Under the pieces are notes generated by a model that was not told the DNA's origin, did no database searches, and was given only the letters and a program-made list of their open reading frames with translations. The position numbers and the translations under genes were made by a program. From Hofstenia miamia (taxonomy: Eukaryota; Xenacoelomorpha; Acoela), in assembly GCA_004352715.1 (NCBI GenBank), contig SCFE01000011.1:1509747-1553955 (forward strand): a stretch of 44,209 bases of DNA, written 5' to 3'. Below are positions 11,690-22,799 of the stretch, piece after piece (position 1 is the first letter of the stretch; every line of letters starts with the position of its first letter).

Positions 11690-12690
11690 TCTCTCACCTA
11701 AATAGTGTTCATTATATCATCAATTAATCAATTGTTGGAGTTTGATAATAAACAAGCTAAGAAGTTTAAGATTAGTACATCTCTACCCATGAGTATATCA
11801 TACCAATTATAATTGTATTAAGGAGAAATTGGATATCAAAGCCTGGTAGATGATGTTACATTATACCAGAAATTGTCATAATGAAAAACTAAAATGTAAT
11901 AACAATAGCTATCAATAAGCTTATAGTGGAGTTTATTTTTTCTTTAATTATGCTTAATTAATTGATTTAATAATTAAATTAGATAGCAAAATTTCTATGC
12001 AGCAATGGTGATGGTGACTTTACTAATGGGCATTGACTATGCCTACTAAGATTGATTGATAATTGCTGTTAAATATTGAACTATCTAAGTATAGAAATGT
12101 ACTGTTAATGCCTGAATAATGAATGATTATTACAACTTTGTCCAGAAATGGGATCAGGAACTACATTATAAGTTATATGTATTAATTGATTGCTAATTAT
12201 TGTTTAAATTACTAAACAAAGAAATGAGGTTAATGCCTATTTTATCTATTGTTCATTTACACTGAAATCATTATATGATGTAATTCCACCTTATTTACAA
12301 TGAGATAAATCTCTGTGTTCAATGTTATCCAAGTTAACTGCAGATGTCATGTAGAGAAATGCACAGGAGTGATTCCTCCCCTAATACTGCACTGTGTTGG
12401 TGTGATGCTGTTTAAGTCAACAGCACTTATAAAATCTAAATACAACAACATCAGTCACTAGCATTACTTGAGAATATATTATGGATATATTCAGTAATAT
12501 GCCTGGGGAACTAGCAATTTAGGGATCACTACTAAAAAAATTGAAGCAGTTGCTGTCAACAACAGTCATTTATAATGAATTAATGAAAATATTATTGAGC
12601 ATACAGAAATTCACAGTACTGTGGCATGGATCTATGTATCAGAAGGTCAATGAGTATCAATTTAGTGATAAAGTTTTCATTTTCAATTGC
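11690..12690. other. Stretch with no recognised gene
   Basis: AT-rich, CpG-free sequence with no defensible frame or repeat boundary. It lies where the middle of copy B's third ORF would be expected. Confidence 0.4.
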
Positions 12691-12698
12691 TGTTTTTT

Positions 12699-13004
12699 CT
12701 AAAGTGGTTTTCCATATGATTTGAAGTTGAGAATATTACCAGGAATTAAATTTTCTGTTTCAATGTAAATAAAATTAGCTGCTATATTGTATGCTTGGGT
12801 ATCTACTATTACTAGATTAATCTGTTGTAATAGTTTCAGTTCATCCTTGTCCATGACCTTTAGGATGTAAATGAGTTTAGACTTTTCCAATGAATGTTTA
12901 CTTGTTCCACTGCTCTCCAGTTTTAATATTTTTTTAAAGTTTAAGTTGTTAGTAAATGCTACATGCACAGTGCTTCTCAAGTAGTGTCTACCAAGTTTTA
13001 CCAT
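12699..13004 (-). pseudogene. Gypsy copy B: start of third ORF
   Basis: An open stretch of 101 residues, beginning near a GRHYLRSTVHVAFTNNLNFK segment. That segment matches the PYFKSTVHITFEEKFTLK segment of copy D at 37.8 kb. It lies downstream of copy B's integrase (13.7-14.6 kb), the same order as in copy D. The part of the third ORF that should follow is absent to the left until about 8.65 kb. Confidence 0.7.
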
Positions 13005-13673
13005 TATTGTAGTTGGGTAGAATATGATTGTGTTTATTTTTTGTCACTTTTTTGGGTCAATAGTTATTGTTAATACTTCAGAATCCACTCTATTTTCTCC
13101 TATCATTAATATGTTAGAAAGAATTTTTCTTACTTCTGTGGAAAGGTTGTGTAAATAATATATCTGCTCCCCCTAGTTGCTATAAAGTATGGATGAAGTA
13201 GGTTGCCTTTGACTGCTGACATTTTCTCTTAATATACTGCATATTCTTGGAGTTGATTGCTGCTAGCTATTGAAGCTTATTCCAACACAATTTGTTTTAA
13301 TATTCAGTGTTTTAAAGGTATTTTAGATTTTGTGGTAGGTGATGCACTCACCCTTTTTCAAGTTTGAGTGTGAAAAGTTGATTGAGTGTCTGGGGAGTTT
13401 GTGATATAGGTAGCTGAGAATGACCTGCAGCAAGATATATCTGACATTGAATCAAGTACACTGTGGCTACCTGAGAGTGATCTGCAAACAGACACATGTG
13501 TAGACTTAGGTTACTGCCCAGAAAACTTACTTTTTCTTTTTACCCTCCTCAGGTTTATTGACATTGAATTGCATTTCATCTGCACAGTTGTCCAATAGCA
13601 AAGTAGCTATGTTATTCAACAAATCATTATAACTAGTATTAGACTTAGCAATTCATTTAGGTTGTGTGAATTA

Positions 13674-14640
13674 TCAAATGGGAGAATTAATATTACATTT
13701 ATACTTCTCCTTAAAAGAATCTTTCTGAATGACAGTGCATCCAGACATTAGATAATGTTCAATATTTTCTTCTTGAACTAAATTAAATATATTCAGATCA
13801 TTTATTCTGGCTTGATGAATGCTTCTTGGTATCATTTTTATGTTCTGAAAGTACATAATCTTTTTATTATCAAGTTCATAATTGTTATGAGGCAATTCCT
13901 TTTTGATGGTATGAGGGTCATACTAATTAAATACTAATTTATACATTTATATGTAGATGTTATCTCAAGGTTTGTAGGGTTCATTGTATATGCCTTTATT
14001 AAAGTATCTTTGTTGTTTTAAAGCCCTTTTCTCTGTAATTGCAAAACTTGTCTCATGCATTAATTTAATTTTTCTTAGTAATTCTTTTACATACTCATTG
14101 TTGATGTTGTCTGCATAACTATGAAACATCATTGATACTGGAGTGGGAGCTTCATGTCCATACATGGCTTTATGGGGTGGTATCTTTATTGTGGCATGTG
14201 TTCAAGTGCTGTATAGGTCCAAATTCACAAATCCATTTGCTAAGTATTGCTTTGTCTGCTGTTTGAGCTTTTATATTTTTAGTAGTACCATTTTGAAATA
14301 TTTTGTGAAATTTTCCACTATTAATATTACATAAGTGTAACTGTCCACACTTTGGACAATTATTCAATCTTAGCTTTTACAATTTGATTAGTATGCTCTG
14401 AGATGATTTTTTCAAACTCTGCTCACTGACTAAAGTTCTGCTGTTGTTCAATAGGATGCGTGATTGACATTTGTTGATAATGTCTTCTATTGTTTTCTTT
14501 AGAAATGTTGTTATAGAGTGCTCATATATTGTAATTTCTGTTTGGTACAATCCTTTGTGTCCATGTTCATTGATTTTCTTTATCACCTCATGTTTGTAGA
14601 ATTTTGGTAGTGCTATATGGCTATGAGATGTAGATGACAT
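13674..14640 (-). pseudogene. Gypsy copy B: integrase relic with internal deletion
   Basis: Three minus-strand segments match copy D integrase in order. The zinc-binding region (14.4-14.6 kb) retains H-x3-H and an INKC cysteine. A core piece at 14.17-14.37 kb ends in EFGPI. The next segment (13.97-14.17 kb) opens MYGHEAPTPVSM, equivalent to MYGREAATPISM. The C-terminal module at 13.7-13.9 kb has HNNYELDNKKIMYFQN, like NNNYKLSDSRILHFQN. Between FGP and MYG the copy D protein has roughly 75 residues, including the second catalytic Asp and the Glu; these are gone here. Several frameshifts are also present. Inactive. Confidence 0.8.
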
Positions 14641-14999
14641 GTATAATACACCACTTGGTCATTTTCTAGGAGTACTTATTCAAGTATCACATTGCCTTAC
14701 TGTTGATCCAGAAATCTGGGCTTTCAATACACTGAATTATTTATTTCAGTATCACATCATTCAGTTTAGCAGTGGCTATCTCTTGTGGAGTAATTTCCTC
14801 TTTAATCATTACTGCTAAGATTGGTAAAATTGGTTTTCTATTTCTGTCTATATTGATGTCAGGCAATTCCTCTTACTGACATGCTGGTATGCAATGGAAT
14901 TCTCAGTTTTCATCTTGTTATTTTTTCAGGTAGAGAAGTCCAGATATCTGCATTATTATGTTTCTTCTTGTTTCTGTGGTTGATGGTGAAATAGAAGTT

Positions 15000-15550
15000 T
15001 TTCATATATCAAACAATCCCCTAACCCTAACTGCAATCAATCTTTCAATAATGGATAAGCAATCTCCCCTGTATTTCTTTACCCACCATAAGCTGCTGTT
15101 ATCAGTTTAGACTTCAAAATTTGTTTCCCCAATGTTGAAGTGTTGGAACTTCTTTAAAAATTCAACTGAGCTAACATGTCTAATCTAGTTGCTCCATAAT
15201 TTTGTTTGTTGTTTTTGAGTTATTAACTAAATCATTGAATGAGTTCATTGTCCTGGATTTGATTGAGTGTTGCACCATTTGCAACAGCCATCCTTAGTTG
15301 GTGAATATAATGATTTTATATTCCTTCCAGATCCATTGGAATTCAACATTTTTTTCATAGTAATTTCAACATAGGCACTGTTTTTCTGCTAGATTTGCAC
15401 GAACATATGATAGTAGTTAATGAATCTTAGTACTCTCTGTACATCTTTTTTTGTTTGTGGTGCTTGGATCTTGTCAATTAGTTGTTTGGAATTATCTTTT
15501 ATTTTAATGGCATGCAACATTCTTGTCAAGCAATAGAGCAGCTCAATATA
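15000..15550 (-). pseudogene. Gypsy copy B: RT connection / RNase H relic
   Basis: Minus-strand translation gives APQTKKDVQRVLRFINYY near 15.45 kb, matching SPKTKKDIQRIMGFINYY of copy D. Near 15.1 kb comes FEV, a stop, then TDNSSL, matching FKV, a stop, TDNSGL of copy D RNase H. The stop at this shared position is TAA here and TGA in copy D. The relic ends abruptly at about 15.55 kb, where plus-strand third-ORF sequence of copy C begins. Confidence 0.75.
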
Positions 15551-15599
15551 GATTAGGATAACCTCATCCTCATATGCTTCCTAAAAGCAGAAGACAAGA

Positions 15600-18226
15600 A
15601 TCACCTCAAAATCATCTAAAATATCAACCTAGTACTAGCCCAGATGTAGTAAATGAAAATGAACACTAACTTTATCTACATTGAGAATGAAAATCAACCC
15701 TTGCCTGACAACATACTCAATATGGAGACTTACTTAGAAACATTCTACATCATATGTCAGTCTATGCTATTTCAAAAAATGACAGAACAAAGCAACTCTC
15801 AATAGCAAAACTCATACTAATTGATATATTACTACACCAAATAATGCTGCAATACCACCTCATAGCAGAATAAAAGATAGAAATTGACATCCTCATTTAG
15901 ATGCAAACCTATAAAATATTAAATCCCTCAATGCAATGCACAAACTTAACAGATACCCAGTGCAGATTTGCATTTAAGCAAAACCATAGAAAACATCCAC
16001 AAATGATGGAAGTCAATTAGAGAAGAACAACATACCAACCAACAATGGCCTCAAATTAACATAGAAGCCACATCTAAAAAGTATTAACAAGTATATCCAG
16101 TTTGCTAAAATGAACACAAAAGAAGATTTCTGTAAATCCTTCTTTAAGGAGAAACAACCACCAGAAGTTCTAACCAAATCAGCAATATGGTTTATTAAAA
16201 TCCTCCTAACTGTGGACAACAACCTTCACTTCAAACTTACCAAAAGCAAACAAATAGCAATCATACAACAACAAGCTTTCAAAGTAGCACTTTTGCAGAT
16301 TACACTCAAAATTAAAAACTGGTTACTATTCAAAACAACTCTCCCCACATCACCAGTCAAAATAAACCAGAAATCCGCAGCAAGATATAAAAAACTACAT
16401 TAAAAATAATTAACGGGGAAAGACATCACCCATTGTACTTCAGAATCAACTCAGCATATGTGAAGCAATCACAGATATATTTCAAAAATACACTAAGAAG
16501 TGAAGTACATATGGTGCAACACAAGTGAAACCTACTTCATGCAATGCGACAACATATTCTCACCTATAACTACTGAAATTTGTCTCAAACGTCCAGAAAA
16601 TAGCACACAAGCCTATCTACAACAATTACATAATCACAACATCCACTCTCAAAATCTACAACTGTTTAATTACCTTTCAAACATAAACTCACATCTTACA
16701 TATACCCACATCAATGTTACAGAAGAAATTAAAAGTATAAAGGGACAATATGAACCAATCAGAGTGATAAATTTACAGCCCAAACTACAAATCACATAGA
16801 ATAAGAGAACTATTGCTAGCAATGTCTAAATCCATTTATCCCCCAAATCAAGTGAGAGATTGAAAGAGTAAAGAATGAAAGCTGTCATGAACTGAGACTA
16901 CAGTAGAAAACAAATGGATCACATTGAAAGATACAAACTTGCTCATTGAGAAAGGCATCCTTAACATCAAAGATCAAATTAGAATCACCCCCTTGAATAT
17001 GTGCAAACTAAATCCGCTGATGTTGAAAACATTAAAATGAATCTATTCACTGAATCATTCACAAAAGAATACTTAGAAATGCAAATGTCACCTAATCAAC
17101 AGCTTGCCTTTGACCTTGAATGCGCAAGTACTCACTTTCTGATGCCAAGAAAAGCCAAACAATCTATCTTGAAAACCTCAACCTTAGAGATATTACCCAA
17201 CATTGATCATAAAAAAGTCAATTATCCAGTATTTTTTTAACCACTGGAATAACAACAACACATGGCAGTTGGAAACAACTGGAATAAAAAATAGTGAAAC
17301 TGAATATGTTCTGCAAACTGCCCAAAGTCATTGAATTATTAGTAGTACTCACCTACACAAAAAATAAGTCAAAACCAATTAAACACAACATCAATTGTTA
17401 TGAAAATTGTTTTGACAATGCAGAGGAAATATTAAAATTCAAAGCCTTGAAGAAATTTAAGGAATCAAAAACCTGACTGAAAAATCATGGTCAAGAGGAT
17501 CGCCTATGTGTGGACACATTCAATACATCAGAGACAATATAAAAGAAAGTTCAACATATAAAAGCACAAATTGATGACCTGGAAGCAAAGATTGCTAATA
17601 AAAGAACAAAAACAGTCACATTATTTGCAGGTTTTAACAATATCATCAGGGCAAACTTGATTAAAGAAAACAGATGCTACTACATTGTCTCCAAATTTGT
17701 TGAAATTTTAACAATGATATGGGCAGAAATTAGCAATCCTGATCTAATGACAGAGGACCTAGTCATGAAAAATTTTAATTTCCTATATAAGAATACAACA
17801 TTTCACCAATTGCTTACCTCCATGTTTAAGTTCTTTTTCCCAAACGCCAAGCTATATATAAAACTTGCTCATATGTTGGACATTGATGCCTAAATGACTT
17901 TGATGATTGCCCTGAAGGGCAAAATTTGTATCAAAAGTTCTATGCTATTTTTCAGAGAAGGATTGACAACCTATCCCAGTCAATTGCCATCACAACGCTG
18001 ACAAACAGCCTAAAATACTTTAAGTTCTCCAAACAGATGTCAACACAAATCAAAACAATCACATACCTTAGTTGTGAAGAAGATAAATTTGACGTCCACT
18101 GGGAAGATACTGGCATCCTGAAACTTCTCGACAGCATTGCAGCACTTTTGCAGTCTCTGTCCCATTCAACAAATTATATGTGTCTCATTTAGTCGGCGTG
18201 TGGTATCAGGTCAGTCAGCAAGCAGT
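15600..18226 (+). pseudogene. Gypsy copy C: third-ORF relic
   Basis: Plus-strand pieces follow the copy D third ORF along most of its length. QWPQINI (16.05 kb) corresponds to EWPKIDI. The piece at 16.11-16.40 kb, with KSAIW and IKNW, corresponds to 37.11-36.85 kb. A segment at 16.5-16.8 kb is shared with debris at 8.1 kb. QQLAFDLECAS at 17.1 kb corresponds to NQLAVDIECIT. FAGFNNI and VEILTMI (17.6-17.7 kb) correspond to FSGINNI and VEIITMV. A last piece at 17.93-18.19 kb follows. Stops and frameshifts break it into short frames. No pol precedes it, so it is 5'-truncated at about 15.6 kb. The hAT transposon interrupts its 3' end. Confidence 0.8.
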
Positions 18227-18234
18227 GTGATGAT
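18227..18234. repeat. hAT target-site duplication, left
   Basis: GTGATGAT, identical to 20852-20859. Eight bases is the hallmark length for hAT insertions. Confidence 0.9.
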
Positions 18235-18502
18235 TAAGGGTGTATGGGTAGGTGGTTTTCATACCCGTACCCGTCCATTACTGGATAATTGATACCCATA
18301 CCCGCCTGTACCCATGAAATCCTTACCCGTACTCGACCATAAATAATTAAACTAAAAAAATTGAATATTAATAGTGCCACAAAAACCATTTATAGGCAAT
18401 ACATGTAATTTTTTACACTGTAATAGAATTATTTTATTTTACATTATAACATGTTGTAATAGAGAAATTCTGGTTGGGAAAAAATCAGGCTTGTCCAGTT
18501 GG

Positions 18503-18564
18503 GTGGGGATCCCCACGAACCTCGTGGGGTGGAGATGAAATATTACCCCATGGTTTTCATGGGG
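18503..18564. repeat. Cluster of short perfect palindromes/hairpins inside hAT left arm
   Basis: Three perfect inverted repeats are packed together. GTGGGGATCCCCAC lies at 18503-18516. A stem CCCCACGA/TCGTGGGG with a 3-base loop lies at 18511-18529, sharing an arm with the first. A stem CCCCATG/CATGGGG with a 5-base loop lies at 18546-18564. They are GC-rich in an AT-rich setting. Confidence 0.85.
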
Positions 18565-18840
18565 ATTTGTATGGCGAGAACTATTGCACTAAGCTCCGTT
18601 ATAGGATGTATTTATTCCTTTTTCTAAATTCAAAACAATGATGATGTATGCATTCTTTATTGATTGTCACACCCAATGGCATTCACTCAAATGTCAAAAT
18701 GTAATTATTGCCATTATTACTGCTTCTCCATGTGTTGTCTACTGCACACCTAATTGGAAAGCAGTGATCTTGAATAACATTTTTGTTGCCATTTTTTTAT
18801 TTATTATATTATTTTTATTTTAAAAATATATTAATTCCTT

Positions 18841-18883
18841 ATATATATATAATTCCTGATATATATATATATATATATATATA
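18841..18883. repeat. (AT)n microsatellite
   Basis: Two AT runs separated by AATTCCTG, inside the hAT element. Confidence 0.85.
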
Positions 18884-19009
18884 AATTTAAATTTGTATAT
18901 CTATATCAAAACTACCTCATGGACAAGCATGGAAAAATCTATTTTTAAACATAAATTTAAAACGAAAATATTTACAAAAAGATTAATGGATTCATCCTCG
19001 AATTACTAA

Positions 19010-20365
19010 GAGTTCATTTACCTTATCTGGAAGTATTGTTTGGCAGTTATGGTTTTTGTCCTCTCTGACTTGATCGGAGTTGCTGGCATGGCATGGTAGC
19101 CTCGCGCAATCGATGAAAGAAGTGGTAATTGATTAATGTTCATCTTCCAGAACAAAACCCTTACAGAATGAAATTTCACAGTTGTCAATGTATTTTCTCA
19201 GCTTAAGTTCCAGCCTTTTGTAGATTGGGATCACCAGTGAAAAGGTTGCTTTCTTTTCAACTGAAACATTTTCAAAGATTTCTCAAAATAATTCAGAACT
19301 TTCACTAAAGATTGCACTGTTCAACGATCACATGACGTCAGGTAAATTCCATTGTGCTCAGTGATAATTTCAATGACCTTGTCCCAATTTTGCTTGATTG
19401 ATTTCAGCATGTAGTAGGTAGAGTTAAAGCGGGTCTCTATGCTTTGAACTAATGCAGGTTGTAGATGTTCATTAAGTCCACTCATCTTAAAATATCTCAT
19501 CATCTCCATACATTGCTCACTGTTTTCTATAATTTCATATCACGAATTTACCACAGCATATTTGCAACAAAGACTAATGTTGTGGGCAGAACAGGAGAGG
19601 CGATCGAAATCAGATGCGAGGGCTTTCACCAACTTGTTGTCACAGTCGGAAACGAATGGTATTCTAAACCGCAAGCCAATGATATCAGTGAATGCTGAAA
19701 TTGTTCCCAATATATCAAGACGTAAATTGTAAGCATGTTTGGTTTCTTCGACATACTCCTGTATGTTTTCAGTTGTAGTTCTTGTGTAATCCAATGAAAA
19801 GTAATTGCAGTGTAATCACAACAGTTGTATTTATCCTTCCAGTGATCTACAGTCAAGGAAAATGCCGGTACATCACTAGAAGTCGACTCAACCTCAATAA
19901 GAGTAATATGTGAATGAAATGGTAGCCTTTACTTTCTCGTACATGTCAGGTAGAATTCTTCTTGTGAAATCTACTACGACCCAATACCAAGTCCTTTACC
20001 TCAATTTTCTTGTAGTAGGTCCTGTGCTACTGCTATAAAACCCCTGTTTTCTTTATTGATAGAGGTCGGAAATCTCCAGAAATCCATTTTGCAATGTCTT
20101 CGTTTAGATGTTCTTTATCGTGGCTGCTTACAGCATTGCTATTTTAGGAGGCAATGAAGTATGTTATCTTGGTATTACTCAAAGATTTAGACGATGAGGC
20201 AACACAGACATACGCCTTTAATGTTCTTGTCCCGTCCTTTGACTTGAACACATACACTCGTAAACACTTTTTACAAGACGCAAATCCAGGAACAACAGCA
20301 CCACTAGAATTTTTTATTGTTCCAAATGTCTCCCAAACATTGCTTTTACTAGTGCATGTTGACAC
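19010..20365 (-). pseudogene. hAT transposase, degraded
   Basis: Domain pieces appear in correct order on the minus strand but in different frames. A BED-type zinc finger at 20144-20365 opens with NVWETFGTIKN, has a CKKC pair and ends TLKAYVC, where the usual first histidine is a tyrosine. The core near 19.8 kb has SLTVDHWKDKY. At 19.6 kb comes an RIPFVSDCDNKLVKAL segment, then LSCSAH. At 19.4 kb IETRFNSTYYMLK matches the family's R-W-N-S-T motif. A hATC dimerisation relic at about 19.03-19.14 kb has LPLLSSIARGYHAMPAT and SER. The enzyme would bind element ends and catalyse cut-and-paste transposition; stops and frameshifts make this copy inactive. Confidence 0.85.
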
Positions 20366-20851
20366 AGTGTATGATTTATCTTTTAAGTAAACTTGAATAG
20401 CTCCTCTGAAAGAGACATGATTGAGATGTATAACAGTGATTGGAACAAAGCCAAAAGTAGTTAAATGATCAAGCTAAAGCTATATATTAGACGAGACTAA
20501 ATTTATGTGACATTGAATAATCGCGGGATTGCCGAAAGTAATTTTGAATAATTGCAACAACTGCCGCAAGTTACAAAGGCGGGGTTTGAAGCATGGGATT
20601 GAACAAGCGCGCGGTATTGATGAAAATATAATAGCATTTTTGAATAATTGGGAGTATATAAAATATATACAAGTAGAACTAGGCACAAACAAACTAATAT
20701 TTAAACAGATTCATCCAATTATTTAATCTACCCGAATTTTACCCGTTGGTATAATTGTCTTACTTGTACACGTAAAACTTTTACCACACCCTCCCATACC
20801 CGCAGGTACCCGCGCGTAAAAACGGGTATTACCCATACCTGCACAGTCCTA

Positions 20852-20859
20852 GTGATGAT
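20852..20859. repeat. hAT target-site duplication, right
   Basis: GTGATGAT, identical to 18227-18234. Confidence 0.9.
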
Positions 20860-21122
20860 CCTCTTTCCACTGCTAATCGCACTACCATTCGTCTCTGCTT
20901 GATTTGGAGGACTGTTAATTATCATGCGAGCACAAGAGTTATTTAATTTTTGTAAACATTTCATTTACCATGCAAACCTGTTGCTATTAAGTTTATTATT
21001 CTGTTATGTTATAAATAAGGCCTTATTATTCGCAATCTATTTAATAAAAAGCTAGTTTTGAACTTTTAAAGCTGCATTCTCTCTATTAAACTTGATATCT
21101 CAAACTTGCAGCTAAATCCAAT
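20860..21122 (+). pseudogene. Gypsy copy C: 3' end of third ORF after the hAT insertion
   Basis: The reading frame that enters the left target duplication continues in phase after the right one. It runs into a strongly hydrophobic stretch of about 20 residues, an in-frame TGA, and a further hydrophobic stretch. This is consistent with a C-terminal membrane segment of the third-ORF protein, split by the transposon. It stays fairly open to about 21.05 kb, shortly before the purine tract. Confidence 0.5.
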
Positions 21123-21123
21123 C

Positions 21124-21138
21124 GGGAAGGGAGATGGG
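21124..21138 (+). other. Putative polypurine tract of gypsy copy C
   Basis: GGGAAGGGAGATGGG directly before TGACAC, which has the layout of a polypurine tract followed by the TG start of a 3' LTR. It is in the expected place just downstream of the third ORF. Confidence 0.4.
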
Positions 21139-21545
21139 TGACACTTCCTATATCTCTGGCATTGGTTCTCCGCCTTGTCCTATAGGAAGTGGGTCCATCT
21201 TGCTGAAGGAGTCTAGTTGCATATGGCTTGTTAGTTAATTAGTCTTATGATGTTCAATGAAATGCTCTGCGTGGCAGTCCCAGCCATGTATACTCTTGTT
21301 CAATGATAGTGATGCATTCTAGTCAATACAACCTGCTGGTACCTGTGCGCAAATGTTTTGTTGCTCACCTGCAGTTCAGTAATTAGATGTAAATTCTCAC
21401 GTTTCTCTAACTGGAGTTTGTTTGCCTACCTACAAGTAGTTGATGCTAGATCAATAAGTCAATATAAGTTGGATCAATCTAATATCATACGATCTCTGCT
21501 GATGCTAGAATATCAACCTCTTGGAGCACACTTGTGTTAAGTACA
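21139..21545 (+). mobile_element. Putative 3' LTR of gypsy copy C
   Basis: It starts TGACAC after the purine tract. I place the end tentatively near a CA around 21545. No second LTR is in the window to confirm the boundaries, so this rests on position alone. Confidence 0.3.
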
Positions 21546-21549
21546 ATAT

Positions 21550-22170
21550 TTGTATTTCGAGAAAATTGTAAAGAATTCAGTTAGATGACACTTAACCTTT
21601 TTACATCATCACCTATATGTTGGAAAGTAACAGGAATATCGAAAAACTAATATGGGAATATTAAAGATTGTGCTTCATTGTATAAGAAACATACATAGTA
21701 TATATATATATATATATATATATAGATGCATTTTAGTAATATAAACAATTTTTTAGAATTCTTGAAAATATTTTTTACATATTGTTGAAAATTCTTGAAT
21801 AGTTTTACGTACTGATTTAGTTCTACAGAGTCATTAAACGAAATGAGTTAGCAAAAGATTTTAGTAGGCTCCTTGTGCCAATAAGCAAATTGTACTACAT
21901 AATGTGAAAAAATTAATAATTATTTCCAATGAAGTATACATCTATTACAATATCTATACAAATTAACAAGCACTATTTAATTTTCAATGAATATTAAATT
22001 GCTTACCTTTTAGTAAAAAGATATTTATGAACTAAATATAAGCAAATTTATTGCTAATATATATATATTGTATTAACTTATAGACTCTATACATATGCAT
22101 TATTAATTAAAAGGCAGCTTTAAAAATAATTTGAAAATGCAATGAGTTTATTGTCTATACCGAATAATTT
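21550..22170. other. Stretch with no recognised gene
   Basis: AT-rich unique-looking sequence holding AT microsatellites at 21699-21724 and 22056-22070. Confidence 0.5.
21699..21724. repeat. (AT)n microsatellite
   Basis: Perfect TA alternation of about 26 bases. Confidence 0.9.
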
Positions 22171-22178
22171 TCGTTTAT

Positions 22179-22508
22179 TTAATGAAATTTGCTTGATTTT
22201 TTTCTTGAAATGCTTAAATTTTTTCTCACATTTATATAAACACTTTTTTCATTCTGAAAAAAATGCGTGTTGGATATTATCAATACTAAAAAGCGTTTTA
22301 CTCCTTTCAATTGAAAAATGAGAAATTGAGTTTTGTCAGAATTAATTTTTAGTTTACTACGATATAAATATGTTTGGTGACTGGTTGCCTCAAAGAATAT
22401 TTTTATTACGTAATTTGAGAGTATCATCTGTGCATTGATTGTTCCGTTTTCAAAGAATTTTGAAATATAATTTACGTATAATGTTGAAACCTCAGATTTC
22501 TGATTCAT
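22179..22508 (-). pseudogene. Possible LINE reverse-transcriptase fragment
   Basis: An open minus-strand frame of 109 residues contains LKINSDKTQFLIF. This resembles the L-K-(I/L)-N-x-x-K-T-(E/Q)-F-L-(L/I)-F motif downstream of the catalytic site in Jockey/CR1-type LINE reverse transcriptases. A later VYINVRKNLSISRKKSSKF segment could be the following helix region. No catalytic motif or endonuclease is visible nearby. A chance match cannot be excluded. Confidence 0.4.
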
Positions 22509-22799
22509 GTGCTGTTAGGATCAATTCTATTGTTAATCATTTCTTGTCTCTGCTTGAGGTAATACTTTCCCTTTTCATAGTCAGCATAGTTGACAACTCT
22601 TAAGACAATATATCCTTTAGTGAAAATCTTTCAACTTTAGGAGTCTAAGACTACCATTAGAATATTTATCAAATCTTTGCATATGTAACAATTAACTTTG
22701 TATCCTGATAACATTTGTATATCCAAATATAAATTGTGATAATTACGTTAAGAAAAGAAAATAAAAATGCATAAATAGAAATAACCAAATATTTATGAT

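Larger units (their letters stand above)
18235..20851 (-). mobile_element. hAT-family DNA transposon, 2.6 kb
   Basis: The element begins TAAGGGTGTATGGGTA and ends, read inward on the minus strand, TAGGACTGTGCAGGTA. These are imperfect terminal inverted repeats (10 of the first 16 positions agree). It is flanked by an exact 8-bp duplication. Both ends carry clusters of ACCCGTACCCG-type motifs (18260-18345 and 20728-20845), typical subterminal repeats of hAT elements. A broken minus-strand transposase fills the centre. It is inserted into the third ORF of gypsy copy C, so it is younger than that copy, and it keeps many more CpGs than its surroundings. Confidence 0.92.

Noticed and set aside
15015-15035. 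Telomere-like CCCTAACCCTAA
   Set aside because: Only two units; chance in AT-rich DNA.
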